Source: Halobacillus halophilus
GTDB lineage: Bacteria > Bacillota > Bacilli > Bacillales > Halobacillaceae
Assembly: GCF_020171985.1 (NCBI RefSeq)
Contig: NZ_JAIVAL010000005.1
Location: 186,001-250,000, forward strand
Length of the DNA stretch: 64,000 nucleotides
Reading direction: 5' to 3'
The translations under genes were made by a program, and so were the position numbers. The notes under the pieces are model-generated. The model was not told the origin of the DNA, ran no database searches, and saw nothing but the letters and a program-made list of their open reading frames with translations. Positions 9,378 through 18,149 of this stretch are shown piece after piece (the first letter of the stretch is position 1; each line of letters starts with the position of its first letter).

Positions 9378-10652
9378 TTACTTATTTGTTTGAAGAGTTC
9401 TTTCTTCATAAGCTTCTTCTGTGATGGTATGGCTTTCTTCTTCTTCCCAGCTTGTTTGATAGTCTGATAGAGAAGGGACAATTTCAAGGTCCTGAATCGC
9501 AGCTGCCAATTCTTCTCCTCCACCGACAATATTTCCTATTCCATAAATGACACTATTTCCAGGCAGATCTTGCAAATGTTCAACTATAACTTCAGCAGAC
9601 TTATTCTCCAAGTTGATCATGTTCGAAGCTGATATACTGCCATCATTGTAAGCATTTATAACCGGATCAACGGTTTCTCCCATTACAATCAGGTTATCCA
9701 TATCAATATGGGGAAGTACTCTTTCAGCAAAATCAATCGTACGTTCGACACGGTCACTACGACAATTCATAATGACGGTTTTTTCGTCTGTAGGATAATC
9801 CAACTCCTGAATTCGCTCCCAAATGTTTAATGTTGATGTAATATCATTTGCTGCAAATCCATTAAAGAAGTACTTAGGAGCACGCTTTTTCCCGAATCTG
9901 TGCACACGCATAGCACCCGGGTCTACAGGTGCAGTCAGCATACCTCGGAGGGCAACTTCCCGGTCAATCTCCAGAATGTCCGCAACGGCAAGTGAAAGCG
10001 CCGCGTTCTGAGGGAAAATCATAAACGGGAATTTCTTTAAATATTCTTCTTCAAACAGACTTTCATCCGCAACTACAACTTTTGAATTACGGCGTCGTGC
10101 TATTTTCTCAAAATATCCTTTATATGGTGTGTCAGGGATTACTACATGGCCATTATGGGGTATGGTGGAACTAAAGGCTTCCGCAATGTCATCCAAAGTC
10201 GGGCCCATAACATCCATATGGTCTTCAATCACATTAGCAATCACTGTTATATTTGCTTTTACTAGACGTTCCTGGAATATCCTTTGATATTCTGGATTTA
10301 CGGCCATGCACTCACTAACAAAAGCATCTGCTTTTCTTTTCACTACTCTTTTGGCCATTGTTTTCTGCTCACTAATATTCGGTCCTTGAAGACTTCGGAC
10401 AATCGGCTCTTCTTCTTCCTGATCCCAATAGAACATCCGAGCTGACGTTCCTGTAGTCTTACCTGCTACCCTTCTTCCATCTTCTTTTAGAATTCCCATA
10501 ATTAGACGGGTAACTGTGGATTTACCTCGTATTCCATTAACCAGAATTCGGGTAGGGATCTGCTTCAAATTTCGGTCATGAGAAGACTTTTCTCTTAAAC
10601 CAACGACTAGGACTATCACTGCAAAAATAGCCAGATAAACGATTTCCTCCAC
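9378..10652 (-). CDS. pgsB: Poly-gamma-glutamate synthase subunit PgsB/CapB
   Basis: PgsB is the ATP-dependent amide ligase (Mur-ligase-like) that joins glutamates through gamma-amide bonds. After one N-terminal membrane segment comes the ATP-binding motif NGIRGKST near residue 40, the SECMAVNPE region and NVIEDHMDVMG. At 424 residues it is about 30 longer than B. subtilis PgsB (393 aa), with an acidic C-terminal tail. The GTG start at 10650-10652 follows AAGGAGGAAAAGTA. It is the first gene of pgsBCA plus the CapD-like gene; the leader is long and AT-rich. In B. subtilis this operon is under DegSU and ComPA control, and degSU is also in this window. Confidence 0.95.
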   Translation of the reverse strand: MEEIVYLAIFAVIVLVVGLREKSSHDRNLKQIPTRILVNGIRGKSTVTRLIMGILKEDGRRVAGKTTGTSARMFYWDQEEEEPIVRSLQGPNISEQKTMAKRVVKRKADAFVSECMAVNPEYQRIFQERLVKANITVIANVIEDHMDVMGPTLDDIAEAFSSTIPHNGHVVIPDTPYKGYFEKIARRRNSKVVVADESLFEEEYLKKFPFMIFPQNAALSLAVADILEIDREVALRGMLTAPVDPGAMRVHRFGKKRAPKYFFNGFAANDITSTLNIWERIQELDYPTDEKTVIMNCRSDRVERTIDFAERVLPHIDMDNLIVMGETVDPVINAYNDGSISASNMINLENKSAEVIVEHLQDLPGNSVIYGIGNIVGGGEELAAAIQDLEIVPSLSDYQTSWEEEESHTITEEAYEERTLQTNK

Positions 10653-11526
10653 TACTTTTCCTCCTTAAATTTCCTTTCTTTAATGTAAGACGATTTTTTA
10701 TCACCTTATGTAATAAGCTAATATTCTCTCTCTACGTCCTTTAAAAGTATAGATAATATTCCATACCCTATTAAACATTTTTCAAAAGGAATTTTCAAAA
10801 GTTTAACGATTATTTAGATTGAATGTGTTTTATAAGACATACGTATTCCAGATCCCATATGCAGGCTTTAACATCAAATTAACTGTAGTTCCCTCTCATC
10901 CCATTTTTTATGTCATTCGACAGAGTCAATAATCTCCACGAAAAGAGAAGGTTGCAATGAGCTATTCGATCTTTGGATCTAACCCCTACGCTCAGCAAAG
11001 ATATAACGATGTTTATAAGCTTCATCTCCTTATGAATACGCACAAAAAAACTGGGATACAAAAAGAAGAAAATTCCGATCTTCTTCCGTAACCCTTGGGA
11101 CATTGCAGGCGCAGCTTATTTGATCTTCATACTGCCCAGCTTAACCGTTCTAAGCAGAAATGGCCAGAAAGTGGGATAACTCCTTCTCACACCATAACTG
11201 ATTTAAACGAGACACCGCAATAGGAACAAGCGATCTGGTAAAAGTATTAATTCACCATGTCTATCATGTCGTAAAATCTAATAAATCCATTAAAATTTGA
11301 CCCTCGAGTAATTCTACCATCTCATGTCAATCCCAATATCTAATCCACTTAAAATAGTTTAACAGATTTAGAACAACAGCCCCAAGGTAAATATTGAATA
11401 TACACATTTACGTCATCGATGATCGCCTCATTCACGCAAAATCGATACCTCTAAATATCAACATACATATCATACCATTTTCCAACAATAATTCTACACC
11501 ATTCTACAAAAAGGTGAAACAAAAAA
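10653..11526. other. Long AT-rich intergenic region upstream of the PGA operon, possible gene remnant
   Basis: This stretch of about 870 bp holds the pgsB leader and no convincing gene. On the plus strand a 44-codon frame (10957-11091) starts with ATG behind AGAGAAGG. A second frame (open 11036-11179) encodes a hydrophobic segment (AGAAYLIFILPSLTVL) and a stop. The two overlap in different frames, which suggests a decayed small membrane-protein gene rather than a live one. I did not recognise a family. The rest shows no recognisable signal. Confidence 0.35.
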
Positions 11527-11553
11527 AGCAATGGAAAAATATATTCCATTGCT
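11527..11553 (-). terminator. Terminator of the siderophore ATPase gene
   Basis: AGCAATGGAA pairs with TTCCATTGCT around a 7-nt loop and is followed by a T-run on the minus strand. It lies just past the ATPase stop. Confidence 0.9.
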
Positions 11554-11571
11554 CTCATTCATTCACTTCGT

Positions 11572-12411
11572 TTATCCAGTTGATGTCTGGGACGTTTGCG
11601 CTTCCGCCTGGGCTTGCTTAATTAAGCAGCGTCCTTTTCCATGCGGGATACACATCGGTGTACCAAAAAGAGGGTCTTGTCTGACATCACAATTCATTTC
11701 AAATACGTGCTGCATTAGATCACAGGTAATAACTTCTTCCGGCTTCCCTTGAGCGTATACCGTCTGATCTTTAACAGCTATAATATGATCAGCATAGCGG
11801 CAGGCCAGGTTGATATCGTGAAGGACCATTACTACCGTTCGCCCATTGTCCTGATTTAAGTCAAACAACAAATCCAGTATTTCAATCTGATGAGTCATAT
11901 CAAGATAAGTGGTTGGCTCGTCGAGTAAAAGGGTATCGGTATCCTGAGCAAGAGTCATTGCAATCCAGGCCCGCTGGCGCTGTCCACCGGATAAAGAGTC
12001 AACCGTACGCTCTTTTAATTCCATTAGATTAGTATCTTCCAGTGCTTTGTTAACCGCGTACTCATCGTCTTCAGACCAGCGCTTAGCAAAACCTTGATAA
12101 GGGTAACGTCCTTGCTTAACTAATTGATAAACACTTAGACCTTCTGGAGTTGTTGGACTTTGAGGAAGGATTGCCATTTTCTTTGCAACTTCTTTAGTCC
12201 GCATTTTTGAAATATCCTCACTATCAAGTACAACTTCTCCTGATTTCGGTTTCAGCAAACGTGCCATTGAACGCAATAAAGTGGATTTACCACATCCATT
12301 GCCTCCAATGAGTACGGTGACCTTCCCTTTTGGAATGCTGATATTCAAAGAATCTATAACGACGGAATCCCCATAACCCAAGGTCAGGTTGTTAGCCAAC
12401 AGTGTGTCCAT
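11572..12411 (-). CDS. yusV: Iron-siderophore ABC transporter ATP-binding protein (YusV/FecE type)
   Basis: This is the cytoplasmic ATPase of an iron(III)-siderophore importer, 279 residues. The Walker A motif GGNGCGKS is at about 36-43, then a Q-loop (LPQSP), the signature LSGGQRQRAW, Walker B LLLDEP and an H-loop. The C-terminal tail with GTPMCIPHGKG resembles YusV, the orphan ATPase that serves several siderophore permeases in B. subtilis. No permease or binding-protein gene is adjacent here, which fits a shared orphan ATPase. A strong promoter with an overlapping Fur-type box lies 112-161 bp upstream, so iron repression is likely. The tail is unusually rich in Gln, Ala and Thr. Confidence 0.88.
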   Translation of the reverse strand: MDTLLANNLTLGYGDSVVIDSLNISIPKGKVTVLIGGNGCGKSTLLRSMARLLKPKSGEVVLDSEDISKMRTKEVAKKMAILPQSPTTPEGLSVYQLVKQGRYPYQGFAKRWSEDDEYAVNKALEDTNLMELKERTVDSLSGGQRQRAWIAMTLAQDTDTLLLDEPTTYLDMTHQIEILDLLFDLNQDNGRTVVMVLHDINLACRYADHIIAVKDQTVYAQGKPEEVITCDLMQHVFEMNCDVRQDPLFGTPMCIPHGKGRCLIKQAQAEAQTSQTSTG

Positions 12412-12522
12412 AATCTCGAACTCTCCTTTTTCTACCCATTACGAAATCTCTATCGGTCTGTTGGTAATCTATATTTTTATAAAACTTAACTATATACGTG
12501 TCTAATTTTTCTTTCATTTACT

Positions 12523-12551
12523 AGTTTATGTGCATTCAAGAGCTCTGTCAA
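12523..12551 (-). promoter_or_regulatory. SigA-type promoter of the siderophore ATPase gene
   Basis: On the minus strand TTGACA (12546-12551) and TAAACT (12523-12528) are separated by exactly 17 bp. The transcript would carry a leader of about 105 bases before the start at 12411. Confidence 0.75.
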
Positions 12552-12557
12552 TGAATT

Positions 12558-12572
12558 TGAGAATCATTTTCA
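12558..12572. promoter_or_regulatory. Fur box
   Basis: TGAGAATCATTTTCA matches the 7-1-7 Fur consensus TGATAATNATTATCA at 12 of 14 defined positions and is a near-perfect palindrome. It lies just upstream of the -35 box of the siderophore ATPase promoter, where bound Fur with iron would block RNA polymerase. Confidence 0.8.
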
Positions 12573-12616
12573 GTTTGTTTGATGGTTATATGTATGAATT
12601 TGATTAACTATTCAGA

Positions 12617-12660
12617 CAAAAAAAGGTCAAAAATCCCTGAGAAGGACTTTTGACCTTTTT
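12617..12660. terminator. Terminator between the siderophore ATPase promoter and minJ
   Basis: AAAGGTCAAAA and TTTTGACCTTT form a long stem with an internal TCC/GGA pairing and A/T runs on both sides. It probably ends minJ transcription before the Fur-regulated promoter. Between it and the minJ stop (12661-12788) I see nothing recognisable. Confidence 0.8.
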
Positions 12661-12788
12661 AAAACTTGCGAATACGGATTCTAATTTTTCAAAAGAGTTT
12701 ATTTCCTTAAGCTTATGCTCCGTTAATACCCAATGGAAAAGCAGTTCCTCTCAATCAGCCTTACAAAGAAGATGGAGTAAAAAACCAT

Positions 12789-13976
12789 TTAATACACACT
12801 AACTGACTTCTCACGCCGTGGTGGTTCGACGAAAACCAGTCCCAGTTCATAATGCTCCCCTTCATATAGAGGGCGCTGAACGTAGCGATTTTCCCCCTGT
12901 ACGTCGTGGACTTCGATTTTATTAAAAGCTGCATTTTCCTGCAGGGCTTCATAAAAATCATTTTCCGTACGTACTTGTCTGTTATTAACTCTTACAACCA
13001 GTTCCCCTGGTGAGAGTCCCATTTGTGCCGCAGGGCTTTTTGGAATGATCCCGAGAATGAGAAGACCGTCCTGGTTCGCCGAGAAAAATGGCTGACGCTT
13101 CTCACCTGACAAGTGCTGAAGCCGAATCCAAGTACGCCCTAGAAGGCTTATCACAACAGCCACTATTGATAAAACCGGCAAGAACAGGCTGCCAGCAGCA
13201 AAACTAAGAACGAATAGGGCAAGAAAAAATGTTCGACGTCCCACGATTTTGGCTGCCTTTACAGGCAGTTGTCCACGTGCAATCCATTCCCATCCCGTGA
13301 CAAAAGGAACAAGTATTAAACCAAAGCTTTCCTCACCGATACCGAAAACAGGCCACCACGGCGCAAACGGTTCTATGGATCCAGCAGGAAAAAGGGCAAA
13401 GAACGGTATGAGCGCAAGCTTTCTGCTGCGGTGCTGACCAATCCACATTCCTCTTCTCCCCATCACACGCTCTGGAAAGGTAGATAACGAAGAGGTTCTT
13501 AACATAAGAATACCTTCCACTAACAAGAACGCACTAATCAGAAATGGGAGCGCTGTAAGCGGAGTGTCCGTAAGTGGAGATACCCATGATAATTGTCTTA
13601 CACTTTCCGGAAAGTACGGAATGAAATATATAACTAGGTAAGTGGCTCCAAGTGTATAGGCTGCTGAATACCAGTTCGATCTTAAAGGAATACTGAGAAC
13701 CAATAGCACTCCAGAAACGAGCAATAATAAAGGGAGAGAAAGGACAAGTCCGCTCCCTACCGCAAACACCGATATAAGGAGTCCGGCAGCTAATGATGTT
13801 CCTAAAGTACCGCCCCATTCTGAAAAGGCATCATATATACGAGTTCCAAACTGCCTGCGCTCGCTTTTAATCCTACGCCTCGTTAATATAAAACCCATAA
13901 TAATAGCTATATAAAGGAATGGCTGTGTAAACACCCGGCCTGCTCCTTTGACGATTTCCATAATCCAGACTTCCAA
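12789..13976 (-). CDS. minJ: Division topology protein MinJ (membrane protein with C-terminal PDZ domain)
   Basis: MinJ bridges DivIVA and MinD at septa and poles in Bacillus. The protein (about 395 aa) has an N-terminal block of several membrane segments and ends in a PDZ domain (about residues 300-370, with GLLILGIIPKSPAAQMGLSPG). Identity rests on this architecture and on its place directly after ctpB, as in the B. subtilis ctpB-minJ neighbourhood; swrA is not seen between them. The start is probably TTG at 13974-13976, because AAAGGAG lies 7 bases upstream. The ATG at 13980-13982 is too close to that site. A terminator separates it from ctpB, although both lie on the same strand. Confidence 0.8.
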   Translation of the reverse strand: MEVWIMEIVKGAGRVFTQPFLYIAIIMGFILTRRRIKSERRQFGTRIYDAFSEWGGTLGTSLAAGLLISVFAVGSGLVLSLPLLLLVSGVLLVLSIPLRSNWYSAAYTLGATYLVIYFIPYFPESVRQLSWVSPLTDTPLTALPFLISAFLLVEGILMLRTSSLSTFPERVMGRRGMWIGQHRSRKLALIPFFALFPAGSIEPFAPWWPVFGIGEESFGLILVPFVTGWEWIARGQLPVKAAKIVGRRTFFLALFVLSFAAGSLFLPVLSIVAVVISLLGRTWIRLQHLSGEKRQPFFSANQDGLLILGIIPKSPAAQMGLSPGELVVRVNNRQVRTENDFYEALQENAAFNKIEVHDVQGENRYVQRPLYEGEHYELGLVFVEPPRREKSVSVY

Positions 13977-14004
13977 AATCATTCTCCTTTCCAATCTTAA
14001 CAAA

Positions 14005-14033
14005 AAAGTCCGCAGTCAAAGACTACGGACTTT
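14005..14033 (-). terminator. Terminator after ctpB
   Basis: AAGTCCG...CGGACTT with an inner AGTC/GACT pairing and a T-run on the minus strand lies between the ctpB stop and the minJ start. It probably uncouples the two genes. Confidence 0.85.
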
Positions 14034-14060
14034 ACTTCTCGAACTAAGGGGAAGGCCTGC

Positions 14061-15566
14061 TTACTCGAAGAGAGCCTCCACAGCTTTATCCATCTGCCGG
14101 TCATTTTCCTCCTTGCGTACTTCTTCTACGATTGCTTCTTCCAGCTTACCACCCGTCTTTTCATCTACATCACCTGTAGCTTCTAGTCCGTTTTCAGCTT
14201 GAAAAGATTCTACTGCAGATTTCGTACCCTGACTGAAATAACCATCCGTCCGTCCTGGCTCATATCCAAGACCTTTAAGCATCTTTTGAATGTTTTTCAC
14301 TTTTTCATTATTATCATTATACTTCAGCTCTTTATCAATTTCGACCGGATTCGTATAGAAGTAGGAGGGCTGCTTCACTTCTATTGTAGGCTCTACTCCT
14401 TTTTCGTGAATCCAGTTTCCATTAGGTGTTAACCATTTGTAAAGGGTGAGTTTAATTGTGCTTCCATCCCCCATTGGAATTGCCTGCTGAACCGTACCTT
14501 TCCCGAAACTCTTGGTACCTACAAGATCATACCCTCCGGCTTCATTCATCGTTGCAGCAAGAATTTCTGAGGCAGATGCACTTCCCTCATCCATCAACAC
14601 TGTAATCGGATAATCTTTCTTTTCTTTAAGATCTGAGAAGTAACGGGATTTCTCCCCATTACGGTCTTCTACTTGAACAATCGGCTTATCATCAGGAATA
14701 AATTCTTTTAAAATCTCCTGAACATCTGTAAATAGACCACCCGGATTGCCACGGACATCAATTACCAGTCCCTCCATGTTGTCTTTCTCCAGCTTCGTTA
14801 GAGCTTCATGGAATTCCTCGGACGTTTTTTCAGAGAAAGAGGTAATCTCTATGATACCGACTTTCTTTCCATCGACCTCTTTTGTATTGGAATACACTGT
14901 TTCAAGCGGAATATCATCACGAATAATATCGATGGTTACCGGCTCGCTCACGCCTGGACGATCTACCTGCAGCGTAACCTCAGTACCTTTTTCACCTCGG
15001 ATTTTCAGGACCGCCTCGTATAAATCAAGACCTTCTACACTTTCTCCATCTACTTTCAATATTTGATCATTCGGTTTTAATCCGGCTTCCTCAGCGGGTG
15101 AGCCTTTAATTGGGGCTACAATGGTTACCTTGTCGTTTACCATGCTCACTTCAGCACCGATCCCTTGAAAAGAGGATTCAATAGATTGGTTAAATTGCTT
15201 CATTGTTTCCTGATCCATATACACGCTGTACGGATCTTCAAGAGTGTCCAGCATGCCCTGAACAGCACCTTCTATTAATTTATCTTTATCTACTTCACTT
15301 ACATAGTTTTCTTTAATTGTACTGAACGCCTGTTCTACTTTTGCTAAATCTGCACTCTCCGACTGATCTTCAGATGCTTTATTCTGTTCCTCCCCCGATG
15401 TATTGCCGGGATTGTCAGCATTTTGATCCGCATTAGCCCATGATTCTGTCTGGGAGCTCTCCTGTGTCCCTTCAGCGAAGTATTCTATTCCTATGTAAGA
15501 ACCTGCAGCTCCCAATAGGACCGCAAGCACCATGAGGAGTGCTACGTAACGCGGTTTTATATTCAT
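14061..15566 (-). CDS. ctpB: Carboxy-terminal processing protease CtpB (S41 family)
   Basis: This exported serine protease has an N-terminal membrane anchor (about residues 8-28) and an acidic linker. A PDZ domain (about 130-205), an S41 core and a C-terminal peptidoglycan-binding domain (about 410-475) follow. The Ser-Lys dyad is visible: Ser in GSASASEI (about S331) and Lys in FGKGTVQ (about K356), 25 residues apart as in Tsp and CtpB. In B. subtilis CtpB cleaves SpoIVFA in the sigma-K checkpoint. ATG 15566 lies 9 bases after AGAAGG; GTG 15575 is the alternative. It lies upstream of minJ, as in B. subtilis, but ftsX and ftsE no longer lie directly upstream of it. Confidence 0.9.
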   Translation of the reverse strand: MNIKPRYVALLMVLAVLLGAAGSYIGIEYFAEGTQESSQTESWANADQNADNPGNTSGEEQNKASEDQSESADLAKVEQAFSTIKENYVSEVDKDKLIEGAVQGMLDTLEDPYSVYMDQETMKQFNQSIESSFQGIGAEVSMVNDKVTIVAPIKGSPAEEAGLKPNDQILKVDGESVEGLDLYEAVLKIRGEKGTEVTLQVDRPGVSEPVTIDIIRDDIPLETVYSNTKEVDGKKVGIIEITSFSEKTSEEFHEALTKLEKDNMEGLVIDVRGNPGGLFTDVQEILKEFIPDDKPIVQVEDRNGEKSRYFSDLKEKKDYPITVLMDEGSASASEILAATMNEAGGYDLVGTKSFGKGTVQQAIPMGDGSTIKLTLYKWLTPNGNWIHEKGVEPTIEVKQPSYFYTNPVEIDKELKYNDNNEKVKNIQKMLKGLGYEPGRTDGYFSQGTKSAVESFQAENGLEATGDVDEKTGGKLEEAIVEEVRKEENDRQMDKAVEALFE

Positions 15567-15772
15567 CGCATTCACCCTTCTACTTTGAATTTCCCTAATG
15601 TACCTATCCTAGCAAACGTATATGTGCACCGTAAAACTTAGTTTCCTTCCTGCTTTAAGTTATGCCACAAATCTTACAGGCATGTCTATCTAATTATAGG
15701 AAATATTTATACTTTTTTCTACTAGATTCGAAAAACAAAATATACAATCACAAAACATAACCATACAAATTA

Positions 15773-15800
15773 TTAACTTAACGCTAACATGCTTTTTACA
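15773..15800 (+). promoter_or_regulatory. Candidate PhoP box of the phnXW operon
   Basis: Three TTAACA-like half-sites (TTAACT, CTAACA, TTTACA) start at 15773, 15784 and 15795, an exact 11-bp spacing. This matches Bacillus PhoP boxes, which are direct repeats of TT(A/C/T)A(C/T)A with about 5 bp between. A weak -10 (TACATT at 15810-15815) lies just downstream. Control by phosphate starvation would fit a phosphonate-degradation operon. Confidence 0.55.
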
Positions 15801-15887
15801 CGATCACGGTACATTAAATTTACGGCAATAGATAAGAGAGCGGAATAAACCCTTTCTGCCACTAAGTTTAAGGGAGGATACACACTT

Positions 15888-16700
15888 ATGAACCCACGTA
15901 TTGAAGGAGTTATTTTTGACTGGGCAGGCACTACCGTTGATTACGGCTGTTTCGCCCCTGTCCAAGTGTTTATGGAAGTATTCTACAAGCGAGGAGTTTC
16001 CATTACTTATGAGGAAGCCCGCGGCCCAATGGGGCTATTGAAAGTCGATCACATTCGTGCAATTTGTGAGATGGATCGGGTTAAGACTGCTTGGAGAGAG
16101 GCTCATGGGAAGAATCCGGATGAAACGGATGTAAGGGCTCTATACGACGATTTCGAACCGATGCTGTTCCGTATTTTGGATCAATACGCAGATCCAATCC
16201 CTGGCGTGATCGATGTTATGGATCAACTAAGAGAGAAAAACATAAGAATCGGATCCACGACTGGGTACACGGGTGATATGATCGAAATTGTATCACGTGA
16301 AGCCGCAAAAAAAGGATATGTACCCGATTCGATCGTTACTTCTACCGATGTTCCCGCAGGTCGTCCTTACCCATGGATGTGCTTTCAAAATGCAATTAAT
16401 CTCAATGTCTATCCCATGCTCCATATGATTAAAGTGGGAGATACAACAAGCGATATGCAAGAAGGTGTGAATGCAGGAATGTGGACCGTGGGTGTTGTAA
16501 AAGGAAGCAATATCCTTGGCCGGACAGAGCACGAAGTACAAACAATGGATTCCATCCAGTTGAAGCAGGAAATTAATCAATCCGTACAGTACTTAAAGAA
16601 TGCCGGTGCAGACTATGTGATAGAAGATATAACCATGCTTCCTGAAATTGTTGAAATGATTAATAAGCGTTTAAATTCTTGTAGTGTAAGCTATGCATAA
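15888..16700 (+). CDS. phnX: Phosphonoacetaldehyde hydrolase (phosphonatase)
   Basis: PhnX cleaves the C-P bond of phosphonoacetaldehyde to acetaldehyde and phosphate. It is a HAD-superfamily enzyme of 270 residues, the normal length. The nucleophile loop VIFDWAGTT (D11), the Schiff-base lysine in MGLLKVDH (K52), the STTGYTG loop and the acidic motif VGDTTSDM are all present. GGGAGGAT lies 10 bases before the ATG. phnW follows 33 bp later. The pair runs against its neighbours and occupies the place where ftsX is expected, consistent with a replacement insertion. Phosphonate transporter genes are not nearby. Confidence 0.95.
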   Translation: MNPRIEGVIFDWAGTTVDYGCFAPVQVFMEVFYKRGVSITYEEARGPMGLLKVDHIRAICEMDRVKTAWREAHGKNPDETDVRALYDDFEPMLFRILDQYADPIPGVIDVMDQLREKNIRIGSTTGYTGDMIEIVSREAAKKGYVPDSIVTSTDVPAGRPYPWMCFQNAINLNVYPMLHMIKVGDTTSDMQEGVNAGMWTVGVVKGSNILGRTEHEVQTMDSIQLKQEINQSVQYLKNAGADYVIEDITMLPEIVEMINKRLNSCSVSYA

Positions 16701-16733
16701 TCGAACAAATATTAGTGAGAAAGGAGAATAAGC

Positions 16734-17837
16734 ATGGAAGATCACTATCTATTATTAACACCAGGTCCTCTGAGCACCACTAACACAGTTAAAGAAGCCA
16801 TGCTTAGCGATTGGTGCACATGGGACAATGATTACAAGCGGCTCGTTCAATCCATACGGCGTGACCTCCTGAACATAGCCGGTGCATCCGATGATGTCTA
16901 CACTTCTGTTCTTATGCAAGGAAGTGGAACATTCTGCGTGGAGTCAGTTATCGGAACGGTCATTTCCCCAAATGAAAAGCTGCTTGTTATCGTAAACGGC
17001 GCCTATGGGAGAAGGATAGTCACTATCGCGGAGCGTTTAGGGATCGAGACCGTCCCTTTTGAATGCAGCGAGACGAAGTATCCTGATCCTGCCCAGCTAA
17101 CCAGGATTCTTGAGGATGATCCTTCCATTACACATGTCTCCCTTGTCCATTGTGAGACAACTACAGGGATGATGAACCCTCTTAAACAAATAGCTTCCAT
17201 TGTAAAGCAGTACAGACGGACCTTGATTGTAGATGCCATGAGCACTTTTGGAGGGGTGCCTATAAACATAGCTGAGATGGATGTTGATTACTTGATCAGC
17301 AGCGCTAATAAATGTATTCAGGGGGTTCCTGGATTCGGGTTTATATTAGCCAAAAGAGAGAAATTAAAAGCCTGCAAGCATCAGGCCAGGTCTCATTCTC
17401 TGGATTTATACCACCAGTGGGCCGTCATGGAAGAGCAAGAAGGTAAGTGGCGCTTCACTTCACCGACTCACACTGTCCGGGCTTTTAAACAGGCATTGGA
17501 TGAATTACGTAAAGAAGGCGGTGTGGAGGCCAGAAACGAACGCTATATAGCCAATCAGCATACCCTTGTCAATGGGATGAGAGATCTCGGATTCATTCCT
17601 CTTTTATCGGAGGAAAAGCAATCCCCCATCATCACTCCTTTTTATTACCCTGATGACCCGAGATTTTCTTTCGAAGCGTTTTATAGAGAATTAAAGAAAA
17701 GAGGGTTCGTCATCTACCCTGGAAAAGTGACGGACTACGACACTTTCCGGATCGGCAATATTGGAAACGTTACTCCAGAAGATATAAGGCATCTTCTCAC
17801 TGCTGTACAAGAAAGCAATTACTGGGAAAATCCATAA
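16734..17837 (+). CDS. phnW: 2-aminoethylphosphonate--pyruvate transaminase
   Basis: PhnW transfers the amino group of 2-aminoethylphosphonate to pyruvate, giving phosphonoacetaldehyde (the PhnX substrate) and alanine. It is a class V PLP aminotransferase of 367 residues. The PLP lysine is in SANKCIQGVPGF (K193) and the pyridine-N Asp in IVDAMSTFGG (D167). The ribosome site AAAGGAG is 7 bases before the ATG. With phnX it forms a complete two-step route from the common natural phosphonate to usable phosphate. Confidence 0.95.
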   Translation: MEDHYLLLTPGPLSTTNTVKEAMLSDWCTWDNDYKRLVQSIRRDLLNIAGASDDVYTSVLMQGSGTFCVESVIGTVISPNEKLLVIVNGAYGRRIVTIAERLGIETVPFECSETKYPDPAQLTRILEDDPSITHVSLVHCETTTGMMNPLKQIASIVKQYRRTLIVDAMSTFGGVPINIAEMDVDYLISSANKCIQGVPGFGFILAKREKLKACKHQARSHSLDLYHQWAVMEEQEGKWRFTSPTHTVRAFKQALDELRKEGGVEARNERYIANQHTLVNGMRDLGFIPLLSEEKQSPIITPFYYPDDPRFSFEAFYRELKKRGFVIYPGKVTDYDTFRIGNIGNVTPEDIRHLLTAVQESNYWENP

Positions 17838-18149
17838 ATGCCTTATTACGCAATAGACTCAAATTCGAGATGATCCGGGTCCGTTACGAAATGTGGGGAA
17901 GGGCTGCCGGGGAAATAACTCGCTCCCTATGCTCCTGCACGACGCAGGACCGGAAAGCGAAATCTTCCCCCGCAGGACCTTTTGCTGAACAAATGGCTCG
18001 CAATCTCGTGTTCAAGTATTGGGAGCTTAACCTTAAGATCAACACGGAAGATTAACAGAGCTTCTCTGAATAAAGTACAGTGATTTTTTACTCCACGAGT
18101 CTCCAATACTTACTTTACGAGTTGAAGCAAAGATAGTTTAATAACTTTA
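17838..18149. other. Gene-free gap downstream of phnW, GC-rich repeat-like stretch
   Basis: No gene is supported here, and no trace of ftsX is visible in any frame. From about 17890 to 18010 the sequence is GC-richer than its surroundings, with partial inverted matches (CTCCTGC and GCAGGA). By memory it resembles degraded GC-rich intergenic repeats seen in many Bacillaceae genomes. A 61-codon frame across it has neither a good start nor sensible composition. Confidence 0.35.

Noticed and set aside
10879-11103. 74-codon minus-strand frame upstream of pgsB
   Set aside because: No convincing ribosome site or domain; the opposite strand gives the more protein-like translation, and even that looks decayed.
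17870-18055. 61-codon plus-strand frame after phnW
   Set aside because: No ribosome binding site, odd composition (Arg, Cys and Ser-rich), and it coincides with a GC-rich repeat-like stretch.
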